Shown piece by piece: positions 1 through 13,189 of a stretch of 64,000 bases of DNA. Numbering within the stretch: position 1 is the first letter of the stretch; the number at the start of each line of letters is the position of its first letter. Source of the DNA: Formicarius rufipectus (lineage: Eukaryota > Chordata > Aves > Passeriformes > Formicariidae); assembly GCA_013399695.1 (NCBI GenBank), contig VXAU01004424.1, forward strand, positions 1,060,959-1,124,958, written 5' to 3'. The translations under genes and the position numbers were made by a program. Under the pieces are notes generated by a model. It had not been told where the DNA came from. It searched no databases and was given only the letters and a program-made list of their open reading frames with translations.

Positions 1-3000
1 AAAGGGTAAGTACAAAAATTAGGCAACTGGGGAAAAATACAAGACAGAGAACAAAGCTTAGATATCTTATTAAATGGTTTAACAAGTGCACATATATTAA
101 ATGGGTTCTTTTTATTCAAGAAATCGATTATCAAAGCTTATTCCATGTAATAAAAGAAGGTTTTGGATAGTGCATTCATTGTTCATGTTTCATTGTTTTA
201 ATGCAAGTGCTCAATTGCTCTGCATTCCTGAGTTCCTGCCGTCAGCACAGTTTTTCACAATAATTATTCCCACTTCCTGGCAATACTGTGGAATAAAACT
301 GTAAGGAGAATGTTGCTTCTTGCACTGCTTTTCAAAGGGCAGCTGTTCTTTGAAAAAAAAAAAAAAAAGGAAAAAAGAAAAACATAACCAATCCTTCCCC
401 ACCATTTTATTTATTTAAGGTTTCTTTAAAGCTTCAGGTAACACCTGGTGTGCAAGAAGACATAACAGAGAGTAGTTTCCAAGAAGCTCTGCGGGATAGA
501 TAAATACTGACCTTCTGATATACTGCTCTGCGACACACTGTAGTTTGCTGAGAATCCCTCCTTTGCTATTGCACTGTCAGTGTAAAATACCATTGAAAGA
601 ATCCCTGTTGAAGACCGGACACGTCCTGGGTTGTTTTGCCCACAATAACGCCCTATGTGTGGGCCAACTGCAAAGAGACAGGATACAATAGTAAGCCACC
701 AGTTCTACTATAACAATAGGTGCAACTACAATATCCTCCCGAAGTGAGTCCCTTGGCAGGAAACAGTGAACCTCTGCAACAGTTCAAAATGACAACGTCA
801 TCAATAATTTAGCAGTGAACAATAAATTGTTTATGCTACCTAGCAATCTTACTTCTAAAATGCTCCAGATAGCACTCTATGAACCTCTGAAAATGTAAAG
901 AACCAGAATTTCAAAAAGTGTCCTTTAAAGTGTGCAGACAGGGCAATGATGCACAAAATTCTACATACAAAGCATCACAAGTATTTTCCAAAGTGTGATT
1001 GAAGCACTTATTTTTGACAAGAACAACTGAATGGCCTGATTAGCTCACCCAGTGTACAAGATGCTCTGAGGAGTTCAAACAGTGCCTGCCAGGTTTTATG
1101 CTTGATACTGCAGATAATCTGTTAATTTTATAGCGAATTTTGAAAAACATTTTTGCACTCATATTGAGGCTGTGACCAATGACTCTTTATCCTCCGTTTA
1201 GGCTTTCAGCACATCCTCATAAGTCTTTTGCCCATATGCTCAATATTACAGAATACTGTAAAAGAATTTAAGAGTAAAATCTTAATCCCTTCAAAAGAGC
1301 AAGGATTTCTTAAGTATATCTCCATGCCACAGAATATGCACACACACACATATATATGATCTCTCTGAGTGTTAATAATGTATAAACTCAATTCTGATAC
1401 TTTTCAGGATTTCCTGTGCAGTGAGATAATTTTTTTCCTTAATTAAGCTACTCAATTCACAACCAACATATGTGGCCTTCTAGCACTTGAGCACTCCCTA
1501 CAGATAGGTCCCTGGGCTGTTGAGTGGTGGTACATCTGTGCTTACAAACAATAACAAGAGATAATGCTAAAACCCACCCATGGAGTCAATCATGAAAATA
1601 ATCATGAGGAGTCATTCTAATGCTTACACCACTGGTTTTCCAGGCTTGAATTAACACCTTGTCGTGTCTCTAGGAAGTCCATTACACTTTCAGTTTAAAA
1701 TATAAAATGTTTATATATCCTAATTATTCACAGTTCAAAGAAAATCTACAGCTAACATAATTTTTTAGTCATTTATTGGCATTTTACAACAAGTAAAACA
1801 GTTCCAGCTTGGAATAACTTTACTATATAAGCTACACATTTCTGTAAGGCCCTAGAGTTGCCAGAAAGAAGGAACTCAGATGTTATAGCTCTTGCTGCCA
1901 GCATGTGCTTTTCTATCCATATTCTGGCCACAGCTAGTCTTCAGTTGCTTTGGCAATCCCATGGCATTTAAAAAACCTGCCAATTTAGTCTTTTTCCACT
2001 AATGTCGTTCAATGCAGCATCGACAGAATGAAACATACTACAAAGGATATGGTTGACTTCTTTCTCATCCTGGAAATCAGTAAAGCTTCACAGTTTTATT
2101 ATTTGCGGAGAGAAATTTAGACTGTTAAATTAGTGGCTTTTTAAAAACAACAAAATAATGCTCACACTTCAATTGCTCAGTTTTTGTTTTTATGTTGTTT
2201 TTTTTTCTTTCTTTTGCATTTTCTATCTGCAAACAGCTCCGCTCCTGCTCTTTCCCATGACGCCTTTCAACATTATGGATGCTGATGTTGCTTCCAACTG
2301 CAAGGAAATAAGGAGGATAAGGCCACCATGTTATGGCACTTTGAGCCTCCCTCCTCCCATTTCCTGTAGGGAAGCCTCTTTGAAATGACAAACAGAAGAG
2401 AACTTTGTTTAAAGCAGAAAGGCTTTAAGATTCCCCCATGACTCACTGGTTTATAATTTTTGAGAGATATTTAGTGATTCTGCATTTGCATCTTCAACAT
2501 ATCAGCCCTGTTATCACAGTACTATTCCTTTTGCTATCTATGTAGATGCAAGAGCCAAAAATTTGTAGAATATGACACAAAGAGGTATTGAATTTTTTGC
2601 ACAACATGTAAACCTTAACCTGCAGAGCTAATACGATATCGATCTGAGTACAACTGGATGAAATAGAGGTTCTTGTTCTTCCATAAACATCTAACACAAA
2701 GTTCTATTTTTTTTTCACCCCTCCATTCAAGTCTTAAAAACTTTTGAATTACAATAAATTATCAAACCTTCTGGGTGTCACCGTATCAAATCAATGCTGT
2801 GCAGGGAACACCATCTAAGCAGTCATTCAGGGGGTGATACTGCTGTCTCCTTAGGCAGATTATGCCACTGCTTTGTTTTACCACCTTCTGACAATTCCTT
2901 AGGAACCAAGATGGGATTTCATAATAGACCATATATAGTTCCAAATGGGAACTTTAGGGCAGCAGGTGCTGAAGTCCTTAGGCATAGAAAGCTCTTTGCA

Positions 3001-6000
3001 ACTTCTATCTGTAGACCATATTGCTATGTCAGAATCCCCCATGAAGGCCTATTCCAAAATAAGATTCACTTGGAAATGTCCTCACTCAAGGACACTTCTA
3101 CTCTACCTGCAGAAGAAAGGCATTTCAGTGAGACTGCTCATGCTGTCGCTTTTTCTGGAACCTTGGCTCCTCCTTCCAGTGGCATAGTATAATACAGTGG
3201 AAAACAGAGCAACTTTCAGGTTAAAAGATGGAAGGACAACCAAGAAAACTGTTTTGCAGCATTTCTCAAAATGCAGAGTCTAATTCTAGAACTTGAATAA
3301 ATTCTTGATTAGTCTTTGTATGTATGTTTGAAGGTTTACAGATCTGAGCATGGAATATACAGAACGTGGTTGGTGGTTTAAGACTAAACAGAAACCTTAC
3401 CCTCACCAACTCTGCTTTTCTACTGTTTGTCCTTCTGGACAAAGAATATCTGTATCAGGAAATTCTGAGACTTACTGACGTGCACACTGGTCCATCTAAT
3501 TGAAATGTTAGCTTTTGGAATACAATTAAATAAATGCCAACAAAATACAAGCAACAGACTTCTAAAATATTTAAAGAAATGTTAACTAGCCATTTACTGA
3601 ATTCTAAAGGTGTTTTTATAAGTATGCTGGTGTGTCATGAACAGTATTTTCACAGCAGTATCATTTTTAATGACAAAATATTTGCACACAATTTAGAAGT
3701 GCTAAAGAGAAAACAACTGAAAAATTAATCCTATCCTCACAGTCCAACAGTCAACTACACTGAGCTCGTGTATGCTCTTGTATCTTAATAGGTTCTCACT
3801 AGAGTGTAGAAAGCAACCACAACAGAAACACACTTAAATTAATAGAAATCTTCATTTGCACTGATGCTAATGACTGTAGTGAAGTGTTCCGCTTCGCTCT
3901 GTCATTCAGTAGAAGCTCTTGCGGTATTGACTGAAGCAGCAATGCTTAGGTTGTGGTTCTCAAACCATATGTAAACTTCTTTAAATTACTTTTGAGCCCT
4001 AGTAGACAGTCTATAGAGCTTCAAAGAGAGCTGCATGATGAATATGTGCGATTCATCACTTAAGCTAGTCCTCGTTTTGAGTGGGCTATTTTTCTTCGAA
4101 GCCATCAATGGACTGTTCTCAGCAGAGGCTGTCTGAGGTATATCTGTGCCTTGGGCAAATATATTTTTGGTGTCCAGTTTATTCATGCAAAATCACATAT
4201 TTCCATACTGAGATGTACTCACTCTCCCTCTCTAAATCTCCTTCAAACCATGGCTCCTTTTCTGCAATATCTGCAATGTGCAGAGACCAAAGGATGCCCT
4301 CGGCATTCAGTTACACCAAAACAAATGCCAGATTTAAAACATTCCTGAATGTCTACTATTCCCCTCTTGAACAAGCAAAACACTTACACCACTGTTTAAC
4401 TTCAGTCCCATAAGTGTCCTTGGTGAATTCCTTTTAAAGTCAATGTGACTGCTCACATGCCTCAAAGATAAGCACATATTTTGCAGAATCAAGACACAAG
4501 TACTCAGCACTTGCCAGCTTCAATCCACTAAAAGGATATCCAGGTGGGCTGAGGATCCCATGATTGTGACAGAGCATTTCAGAATTAACGTCTTTTTGAA
4601 TGGCTGTTACAGTTGCTGTCAAATTGTCTAACAGAAAATTGTTTTCCATCAGTAAAACGGCAATTATGTAGAAGCAAAAGGTAAATGGAAGCATACTGAC
4701 TTTGACATATCCTTTTAAACATCATTGTGAAAATTTGTTTAAGAGAACATTCTTCTTTCCTTTTTGCTTTTTTTTGGGGGATGGAAGTAAAAAAATAATC
4801 ACAATTGTATAAACCAGAAGATTCATTTCCTGCTGATCTCTAGTGATTGTAGCTGATCAAATTCTACAGTGAAAACACTTTCCACTTCTGTTGGGTTTCA
4901 TCTGCTCTAACTTAGGTATCTAAAGTTTATATCTGACTTAGTAATTCATAGCTCCCAGTACAGTCAATGAGACAAGAACTTCCACAGGTCCATTAACTGT
5001 GTCCCAAAGTAGATGGCTGAGACAGATCAGAGCAGGGTTCTCGTCCCTGCTGAGAACAGAGGGATTGACAATGCCTGGCTCAGACACCAATGTCTGCTTT
5101 CCAGAGCTGGTTGAGAGCAGCATGTTCAGGTGATTGTTCAACTAATTCTGCTCTGGTTGTGGCCCCAACTGCTTTCCAAAAAACCATTCTCTGTCTCCTA
5201 TTAAAATACTGCCATCATCCCAGGAAACCACTGCTGTGGAGCAGGAGATTTGAACTGAAGGATATATATTTTTTCCAAACATTTAAAAAATCTTTCCATG
5301 TCATATTTATATCACTGCAGTGCAATAGCAACTTTAATCTCTAACACAACTGGGCATGTGAGCAGCAATGCAGCCAACAAAGCAAAATAGTTTCCTTTTT
5401 TATGGCTATGCATATACCATTAAACAGAGCAGGCAAGGGAACATGCTCTGGACCTGCAGCCAGCAGCCAGGGACCGCTTCTGGGATCAGTGTGACACAGT
5501 TTGCCTCTGTGGGGCTCTGCTCTGAAAATGGATGGACATGTCCAACGTGTCTGTTGGGCGTGACCCCTGGCTTTCACAAACCTCCAAATCATGCTTAGGA
5601 ATTTCTTGGGAAAGTGCAAACTGATGTGTGCTAAAACTGTGTGAGGGAGTATGCCAGCAATTAAGAAATGCACACAACCATGCCTTGTCCCTGTTTCAGT
5701 TAATAGTGTAGATGCAGCTTCAGAATAATTTTTCACAGGCTGAAGGGAAATGGACAAACAGCTGAAAGACTCACCCTGGGTGAGCCTCCCTTCACCAAAG
5801 GCAACCATTCTGTCTAATTTACTGCTGTGCTGAAATTTGCTACTTCCATGTGGATGCAAATTATATTTATTTTGACTTCCTTTATTCTTCCTTCTCTACC
5901 AAGATTATTCAAATACTCTAAAAACTTCTAATTTCTATCTTCAATTTATGGCCAGGCCATACCAGTGGTTTACTGAGTCAGCTTTGCTATTCAGTTGAAA

Positions 6001-8173
6001 TAGTCCTTCTCCCTCCTAGGGATTCATCCTGTGATGCTTTTATAGAGAAGCAATCACATTCCCTCTTCCTTTGTAGTGTTAAGTTAAACAGGAGAGACTG
6101 ACTGTGGCTAAGGATCGTCCTACAGCGAAATGATACAGCAACCATTTCCCTGAAACTGTAGCACTCTCCTACAGTTTGGATCTAAAAAAAACCTTCTTTT
6201 TTTCCCCACAGTCTGCAAATTCAATTGCATATTTATAAACATGTAAACACCCTTTTTGGACGTCATGATTATTTTGGTTTTAGACCGTTTGTGAGGGAAT
6301 TGGAAGGCTGATAATGCCTGTTGCTAATTGCTTTTCAGCCCTGCTCAGCTACTTCCTTGAACCATGGAATTACCACTTTGAAACCCTCTTCACTGCCAAT
6401 AATGCATTTCTTTTTGGTTATATGACACATAAATTGATTGATTGGATCATCTTTTCTTATGCCACTCTAAATGCAAGTTCTACAGGAATTCAGCTTGGAC
6501 AGATTTGGCCTGTATACAAATAAACCTATTATTAAATGTTCCGGTCATCATTATTGTTACAATATTGTTTTCCTAACTGAGGAATTAAATACTAAATAGT
6601 CTTTCAGCTACTGTTATGGGTCTTTCTTTGCTATTTATTGGAGTGGATTGAAAAGAGACATGATAAACCAATTAAGCATAAAACTAAGGAAAAAAATCCC
6701 AAATATGCACTAAAAAACACATAACTATTTACTGCAGCATCAATGAAAACTTTAAGCGAAATTATGTTGGGGCAGTTTTAATGTGGGCAAGTTTAAATGT
6801 GTTACTGATATATCTTTCTTAAGTTACATGTTTTTATTTAGGTGAAATATTAATGTTGGATTAGCAATTTGTACAAACTGCCACTGCTGTTCATAAAAGA
6901 AAAAAAAAAGTATTAATATGGGTTATCACATCAGTGGAAAACTGAAATAGCTGTAATTAGTGCCCAACACAAAAAACATAAATCTTCAATCACTGAATTT
7001 TGCTACAAATTACAAAATTTAAAAGAAAAAGGACAGCTCCAAGATGTTTCTCTTCATCAGCTTATGCCACATGTAGAACCAGTGAAAAAGGCATCACAAA
7101 TAATCATTTTTACACAGCTGTTTGCACAGTTCATATGGGCATTTGGACACCCTAAAGGTTAGGCATTCAGCTTGAACAATCCCTTTAAGGCTGAAGCTGC
7201 AGCCTATCATGCTGGGTCCTTGGAGAAACAGTACATAGCTGCCCTACCTACCTGGAGACCTGAATCTGGTGGACCCAGTGCTGTACATGAAAATCAGAGA
7301 GAAATCATGCAGCTATTTTGTTTGTCAGTAAAGCAGGGATATGAGATTGGGCAGAGGGTGAAATGAGGGCTCTCTGGCTCCATGGGCTGAGTTGATACCT
7401 AGCTATGCGCTTTAGTGAATGTGCACAAGGTCAAGTGTGGTCAACAACTAAGTGGAAAATTACTGAGATGGCAGAGATGTTCCAGAAGGATACCCAACAC
7501 ACTCACCCTGACACATATGCCTAGCTAATCAGAGGTTATAAATTAACAAATTAAGATAAAACCTTTGGATTTGCTTATACTGCTGGAAGAGAGAGCACTA
7601 TAATGAAGGAACCCTGCAGTGCCCAGTCACTGAAGTCACCTGAATGACTAACTCAGTGACTGCTTACTGACCTGGTTAATCATTTAGTCATTATGATTTC
7701 AACTGTATAGACACCACATTTTCTCTGGCAAAAAAATTCTCTGCTTTGACAGCTGGTCTGTAACTCAGTTCCATCACAAGTCAGCGGGTCAGTACCAGCA
7801 GTCCAGTTTCTTGTTGGAAATGTCTGGACCATACTCACATGTTAGCTGTGAAAATTTGGGAACCCATTATAAGGCTTATATTTGGTTTTAGTGTAGGAAG
7901 CTCAGCACATATTCTCACTGACTGAACATAGAGGTTTCCATCAAGCCAACTGTTCAAAATTGAGCATATTTCATTAAAAAAAACAATCATTCACACTGTG
8001 ATACACTTTACTGAATGAATTTACAGAGCATTTCTCCATTTCTCTTTAATTCTACTCATTTAACATAAATCAAGCAAGGACCTCACCAGTATGACATTTA
8101 ATAAATGGGAATATGCCTCTGCAGCCCACTACATAGTAGTAATTATGCATATCACAGTCCATTTTTCTCTTAC
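1..8173 (-). other. NRP1: NRP1 intron 4, 5' part (incomplete)
   Basis: Starts with donor GTAAGAG after a phase-1 junction and runs off the window before the next exon, which should begin with the rest of the Val218 codon. Contains a 16-nt A run near 353-368, and an acceptor-like CTTTCTTCTGCAG followed by GTAGAG near 3105-3108. The 172-codon frame at 5341-5859 has no recognisable family. Confidence 0.9.
353..368 (+). repeat. A16 homopolymer
   Basis: Sixteen A followed by A-rich sequence to about 392. No AATAAA and no recognisable retrocopy upstream. Confidence 0.85.
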
Positions 8174-8401
8174 CATCGGGGAATCCATCCCAGATTTCCA
8201 ATCGGTCATAGCGACAGAATGCTCCCCCTGGAGTATTTGAGTCAGGTTCTAGCTCAAAGCTTTCAAATTCCAGTATAATCTCTGACATCTTTGGTGCAAA
8301 GATAATGTAAGTGCATTCAAGGCTATTGGGATATTTTTCAGGGAATCCAGGGGACTTTATCACTCCACTTGAGGAAGTAAAGTTCCTGGAACATTCAGGT
8401 C
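8174..8401 (-). CDS. NRP1: NRP1 coding exon 4: first part of CUB domain a2
   Basis: Encodes the end of Gly142, residues 143-217 and the first base of Val218. The peptide opens PECSRNFTSSSG and ends FCRYDRLEIWDGFPD. Cys145 and Cys171 form the expected first a2 disulfide; Cys204 awaits a partner in the next exon, outside the window. Asn148 lies in an N-F-T glycosylation sequon. Glu193 and Asp207 align, with a two-residue offset, to two calcium ligands annotated in human NRP1 (Glu195, Asp209). The acceptor is a long pyrimidine tract ending CCTACAG (AG at 8403-8402); the donor is GTAAGAG (8173 downward). Length is 228 nt, phase 1-1, so skipping it would keep frame. If intron 4 were retained, translation would add 34 residues and stop near 8070. 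Confidence 0.97.
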
Positions 8402-11400
8402 CTGTAGGAGAAGGAGAAAAATCGACTGGGTTAACACTATGCTACTAAGCAAAATAGTTTAGCTGGAAAACAAATTAGATCGTATTGTCTCTCCAGCAGC
8501 AAAGGTGGATTTTCAATGAAACACCTCATTTTAATCGCTGCATTAATCATTCAGCCATCTTGTTCCTATTATTGATAGTCAGGTTTTAAAGCCCAATTCA
8601 CATATATTGTCTGATCTTCAATTTTCGATTTGTATGGAACAATATGAAAACTTGTACCAGCTCTAGAAAAAATTATGACAAATACAAAGTCATGAGGGAA
8701 CAATGAAAGTGTAAGCTGTAGAAATCTCGACAGAGCCCTAGAGAAATAATTATAGCCCCTTCAAGCTCAAATCTTTAAATCTTATGGCTGACAGGCTTTT
8801 ATTGGTGAAACAGAATTTTTAATGAAAGCGGGTGAGTGAATTCAGTAGAGGGAGTAGTGGTTTCAGATTCCTGGAGCACTGACTCAGTAACTCTGCCAGA
8901 TGTGACCTATGCCTCCTTGACAAACTAAATGTGAAAGGTAATTCGTACATGTACGGAGGGTGAGTGACTCATTCTGAGTGGTGTTGACACAGGTGCACCA
9001 GTAAAATGTTGCTGTTAGTGCTGGCATGATAAACTGTGTGATTATAGGCAGTCTTGCTAGAAGTCACCTAATGTCAATGTTGACACACCAGCTTTCCCCG
9101 ATGTCCCCACCATGGCATAATGGGATGCTCCAAACAGTGTTCTTGGTGGAGCAGGAAAGTGGCAGTAAAGATGTAAGGGTATAAAAGGCCAGGTCACAGG
9201 ATCTGCCTTTGTGAATACAGGGGATAAAGTGGAGTCCCAATCTTCTTGACAGGTTGCATTTCTCCTTTTTAGGTCCCTCAGGAATCCTCACCGTGGATCC
9301 CACACCTGCAGGTGTGCTCAGAAGTCAGCTGCAGGCACTGCCCACTCATCTTCCTACAAGGTCAGGACAGGTACCTCTCTCTACCTTTTGACACTCCAAA
9401 TTGAATGGAGAGTGATTTAAAGGACTTGAGGTATTGGTGGATAGCACATGACCTGGGGAGTCCAGCTAGGATGACTCAGATGAAGGTCTTCAGACATGTA
9501 GTAGAGGATGGACACGGAGAGAACAGTTTGGTTGCAACAGGTAGTCTGTGATGGAGAATGATGTGTGTGAAGTTTCAATTTGGATGAGGATGCTTAGCAT
9601 CCTTAGAAACTGTAGTCAGGAGCCCCAGAGGATTTCCAGTGCTTAACACAGATCACTGACAGAAAACAGTCTGGCTTGTCGCATATATGAATACTCTTAG
9701 TTAACTATAGAAAATGTTTTCCTTGTGAATGTGCCAAAAATATTACCCCCCACAGATTTGGCCACCTCCCAGCTAAATTCAGCATGCAAGAGGGAGGTCT
9801 GAATGAATTCAGTCAGTTAAGGTATTCTTGTCCTTCAGTAGTTACTGATAGGAAATGCTTGAGCTATCGCATCAATATTCAGGACACTTCATGGCATATT
9901 TTGGAAGATGTGGATATTGATGCTCATGTAACCTGACCCATTCCAATTTGGGAAATTGCATTTTGCCTATAATTAAATCAACCCCTTGCACATCAGTTGG
10001 ATATTTCTCTTCTCTCCCTGTCATTCCCTTGTCTCCCTGTCATGTATGGGAGGGTTATATTCTGGTTGTTGCTCCTCACTCCCACCAGTAGCTGCTGTTC
10101 CAGGATAAAATAGCTTTGCTATGCCATTCATAGCATAGAGTGCTCTGTACTTCTCTTGGAATCCAATAAAAGATGCAATATAAGATGTAAGCCAGGATCA
10201 TTATTGCTTTATTAAATACAGCCAGATCCTGGCTCTGAGAGTGCACAATTGTCAGGCTCCTTACACTCACACATGGAATCTCAGTTCCAGATTGCTTTAT
10301 TTTAAACATGTTTGAGTCAATCTGGTGCAAGAAACAGAAACTGTTTTCACAAGAGCTGCCTCACTAAAATGCCCTCCACGGACTTTGACCCTTTATTGAC
10401 ATTGTGAGGCAGCTGCAGGAATGAAATCAACACTAAGGCTACGAAAAACTCCGTGGGGTGATCTGCATGGAAAACTGGCAGAAAAGGTTCCAGCAGAGAC
10501 CTGACAAAATAGGTACTTCTGAAGCAGAGAAACTACATGTGTGCATGTGTATGAAGTAAAAGAAGAGATATGAACTGAAGGAAAGGAAGAGAGGAGGCAA
10601 GAGAGAGAAATGAAAGAGAAACAGATGACGTTAGGGATAATTTCATCTGCTATCTGTGGGTGTCACTGAGCTAGAAAATCATCTGCCTTCCTGGTTGACA
10701 CTTTCTTTTCTTTCAGTTTACACCATAAATTTAGTTAACTAAAGCTAGAAATGTCGAATGTGTCTTGTGCAGATCCTTTTCTAGTGAATAAGTCACTCAT
10801 TCATCCTAAGATAGGCTGTCTGCTGAAGCCAAAATGATGAATATTTCACATGGGCTAAATGTTGGGCAAAATGGGTTTCATCTTTTAATCCTAAATTCAA
10901 CTTCCTCACTGTCTTTCTGGCTAAGGAGCTGAATGAGAAGTAAAGACAACTATTCTCAAAGCCCACAATTCCTTTATCATGGTCATTATCCATGCTGGTC
11001 TCTTCTTACAATTTCCACGGTAGGCATCATTTTAAGCATCAGTTTTAGAATTCAGCTTAGAACACTGGTAGCATAATGCAGTTTTTCTTTTCAAAAATGT
11101 GGGCTGCTCTCATATAAATAATTAGCAAAAATACACTGTGCGCAGAAATGAAGCTCAGCCTTCAGCTCAGCACCACAGCACCCTTGGCTTGGGATTATAC
11201 TTCTCATACCTGGGAAATGTGAATACGCTAAACCAAACACACTCCTCTGGTTTGAGCACCTGAGATACACCTGCATAACAGGGTGAACTGGTCAGCTTTA
11301 TTAAAATGTAAAATTGGGATAGCATATATACATTTATTCAGAAGTTAAAAAGCACTGTGCTCCCCTTTGTGTGCACATGGCATTTCCTAACACGGTGTGT

Positions 11401-13007
11401 GGTGATAACTTTCCTGCCTTAATATACAGTTTTCCTTGAATGAACTAGAGTTAAAGTTGCTCTGGGAGCCATAATTTTGAGTTTCCTGACTTCCATGTGT
11501 GTAAAAACACACTCATAATGCCATCTTAACATGGTAAATGTGCATCTTTGAGAGATGTAAATGACTACACAAGCAAACAAACACAATGTTGCTGTCAGAG
11601 CTCTGAGCTGCCACTAAAGTATTAGGATGTAAATAAACCTTTTTCCTTGAAAATACTCAGTTACTAAAACAGATTGTTTCACAGGTCACTCTTTCACTTC
11701 TTCTTGTGTTTCAGCCTTGTTCTCTATGAAAGATGGTACTGCATATATAAGGCCTCAGAAACATCAGAACACAGTTTCAAGAGTTTACACTCCTAAGGAC
11801 AGCAAAATAAATACAGATATTTTTTCAGGAAAGCTTGGTGTCATTTGGATGCTGAATTCTATCAAAAAATGTGACCCTGAAGGTCAACAAAAGAATTTCT
11901 GGGAGTTGTGAGTGGATTCACAGACAGGGAAGATGGGGAACAAGAGGTCTGTGGCCCCAATTAGCATTGTGCAGAGAAGCAATAGCAATAGAAAAGAGAC
12001 TTGACTACTGTGCTTCTCCTCATTAACAGTACAGCTGCCACCAAGTGTGTGTGTGCTGAACACAGCCTGCAAATCTGGCTCTGGTTTCAGTGCATCAAAG
12101 GGACTTGAACTGGTTCTGAAAATGGGGCACTGACTGGGTGTGATGTGCACTGAAAATTTTGAGTTTTGAGCTACTTTTGTGAATATGACTCTAAACATTG
12201 ACGTTGAAGTCAATTTTTTTTTCTATAAAATGAATCTTCTTGGTTTTTTTATAAGAGTTTTGGTCCTGTGTTCTCCAGGAACAGAATATTTGAATTACAA
12301 CTCTCCATCCAGTTATAGGGAAGATGTATGCTAAAAATATCACCTTACATCCCTTCCAGCTATTGACTCAGAAAGAGTGCTATAAAAGAGGGAGTGTCTA
12401 TATGTCTGGTTAATCTTGCTCTTTTTGTTTCTCTGGGCTTTCTCTGTGGCCCATGCAGTTAATTGTGCTCACCAGCACTGAACTCCTGGCACAAGCATCC
12501 AGCAGGTCATGCCCGTGAGCAGTGTGAGCGTGATCTCTCCTTTACCTCCCAAACATGATTTGTGAAAGCAACAGCAACATCATCTGCTACCCATGTGTAT
12601 TCTGGTCCTTTCCAAGCCCACAGCCATCTCTTGGGAATGCAGAGCAAAACACTAACCAAAATAAGTCAGGGAGTCAGAAGGTTGAAGTGCTGTTAAGGCA
12701 GTAACATTGTAAATCATACAGTAATAATTATTAAAAAAATGGAAGAAAGCTAATGGCTTTAAGATGGTTGAAACAAACAGCTGATGAAAACTATCATATT
12801 TCACACAGAGGAGTCAACCCCCAGACACAGCTGACCCGTTGGACTCATAATGATTTACACCCATTGAATACTTGCCCTGCCTTGGAATGACTAGGGTAAT
12901 AAGATTTTTCTCTTTCAAGCATTTTCATGCATTCCCCCAATTCCAAACTTTCTGATACAAGTAAAAATCACAGGTTATGAACTTCGTACCAATGAATTGT
13001 TTCTCAC
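8402..13007 (-). other. NRP1: NRP1 intron 3 (4606 bp)
   Basis: Phase 1; donor GTGAGA, acceptor with a long pyrimidine run ending CCTACAG. A purine-rich stretch lies at 10557-10622. An acceptor/donor fusion-like motif (TTTCCCAG|GTATGAG) sits at about 11208-11211. Otherwise unremarkable AT-rich sequence without coding potential. Confidence 0.92.
10557..10622 (+). repeat. Purine-rich (GA) tract
   Basis: About 65 nt almost entirely A and G on the + strand with irregular GAGA/GGAA units, inside intron 3. Low complexity, not a clean microsatellite. Confidence 0.6.
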
Positions 13008-13189
13008 CTCTTTTGAAAACTTCGTAACGGATGGAAAATCCTGCTCCATGTGTCTCATAGTCGGAAACAAATTTAATAAAAAGATACGGTCCTGAAGACA
13101 CTAAGGGAGGGGGAGCAATTTTTCCACAGTACTTTCCCCATAAGCGTCCTTCAGCATTATCTCCATCAATCACTTCAACATAATCATAC
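13008..13189 (-). CDS. NRP1: NRP1 coding exon 3: second half of CUB domain a1
   Basis: Encodes the end of Lys81, residues 82-141 and the first base of Gly142. The peptide runs from YDYVEVIDGDNAEG to HGAGFSIRYEVFKR. It contains the conserved CUB stretch GKYCGKIAPPPLVSSGPYLF, with Cys102 as partner of Cys80, and the FVSDYETHGAGF segment typical of neuropilin a1. The acceptor is a pyrimidine-rich stretch ending CTACCAG (AG at 13191-13190); the donor is GTGAGA (13007 downward). Length is 182 nt. Exons 2 and 3 together are 357 nt, so the a1 domain forms one module flanked by phase-1 introns; losing either exon alone would shift the frame. The exon is separated from exon 2 by 42.4 kb. Its first bases (GTATG after the acceptor AG) themselves resemble a donor. 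Confidence 0.97.

Noticed and set aside
5341..5859. 172-codon minus-strand frame in intron 4
   Set aside because: Starts with TTG, has no recognised domain or splice context, and a similar open frame exists on the other strand. Treated as chance.
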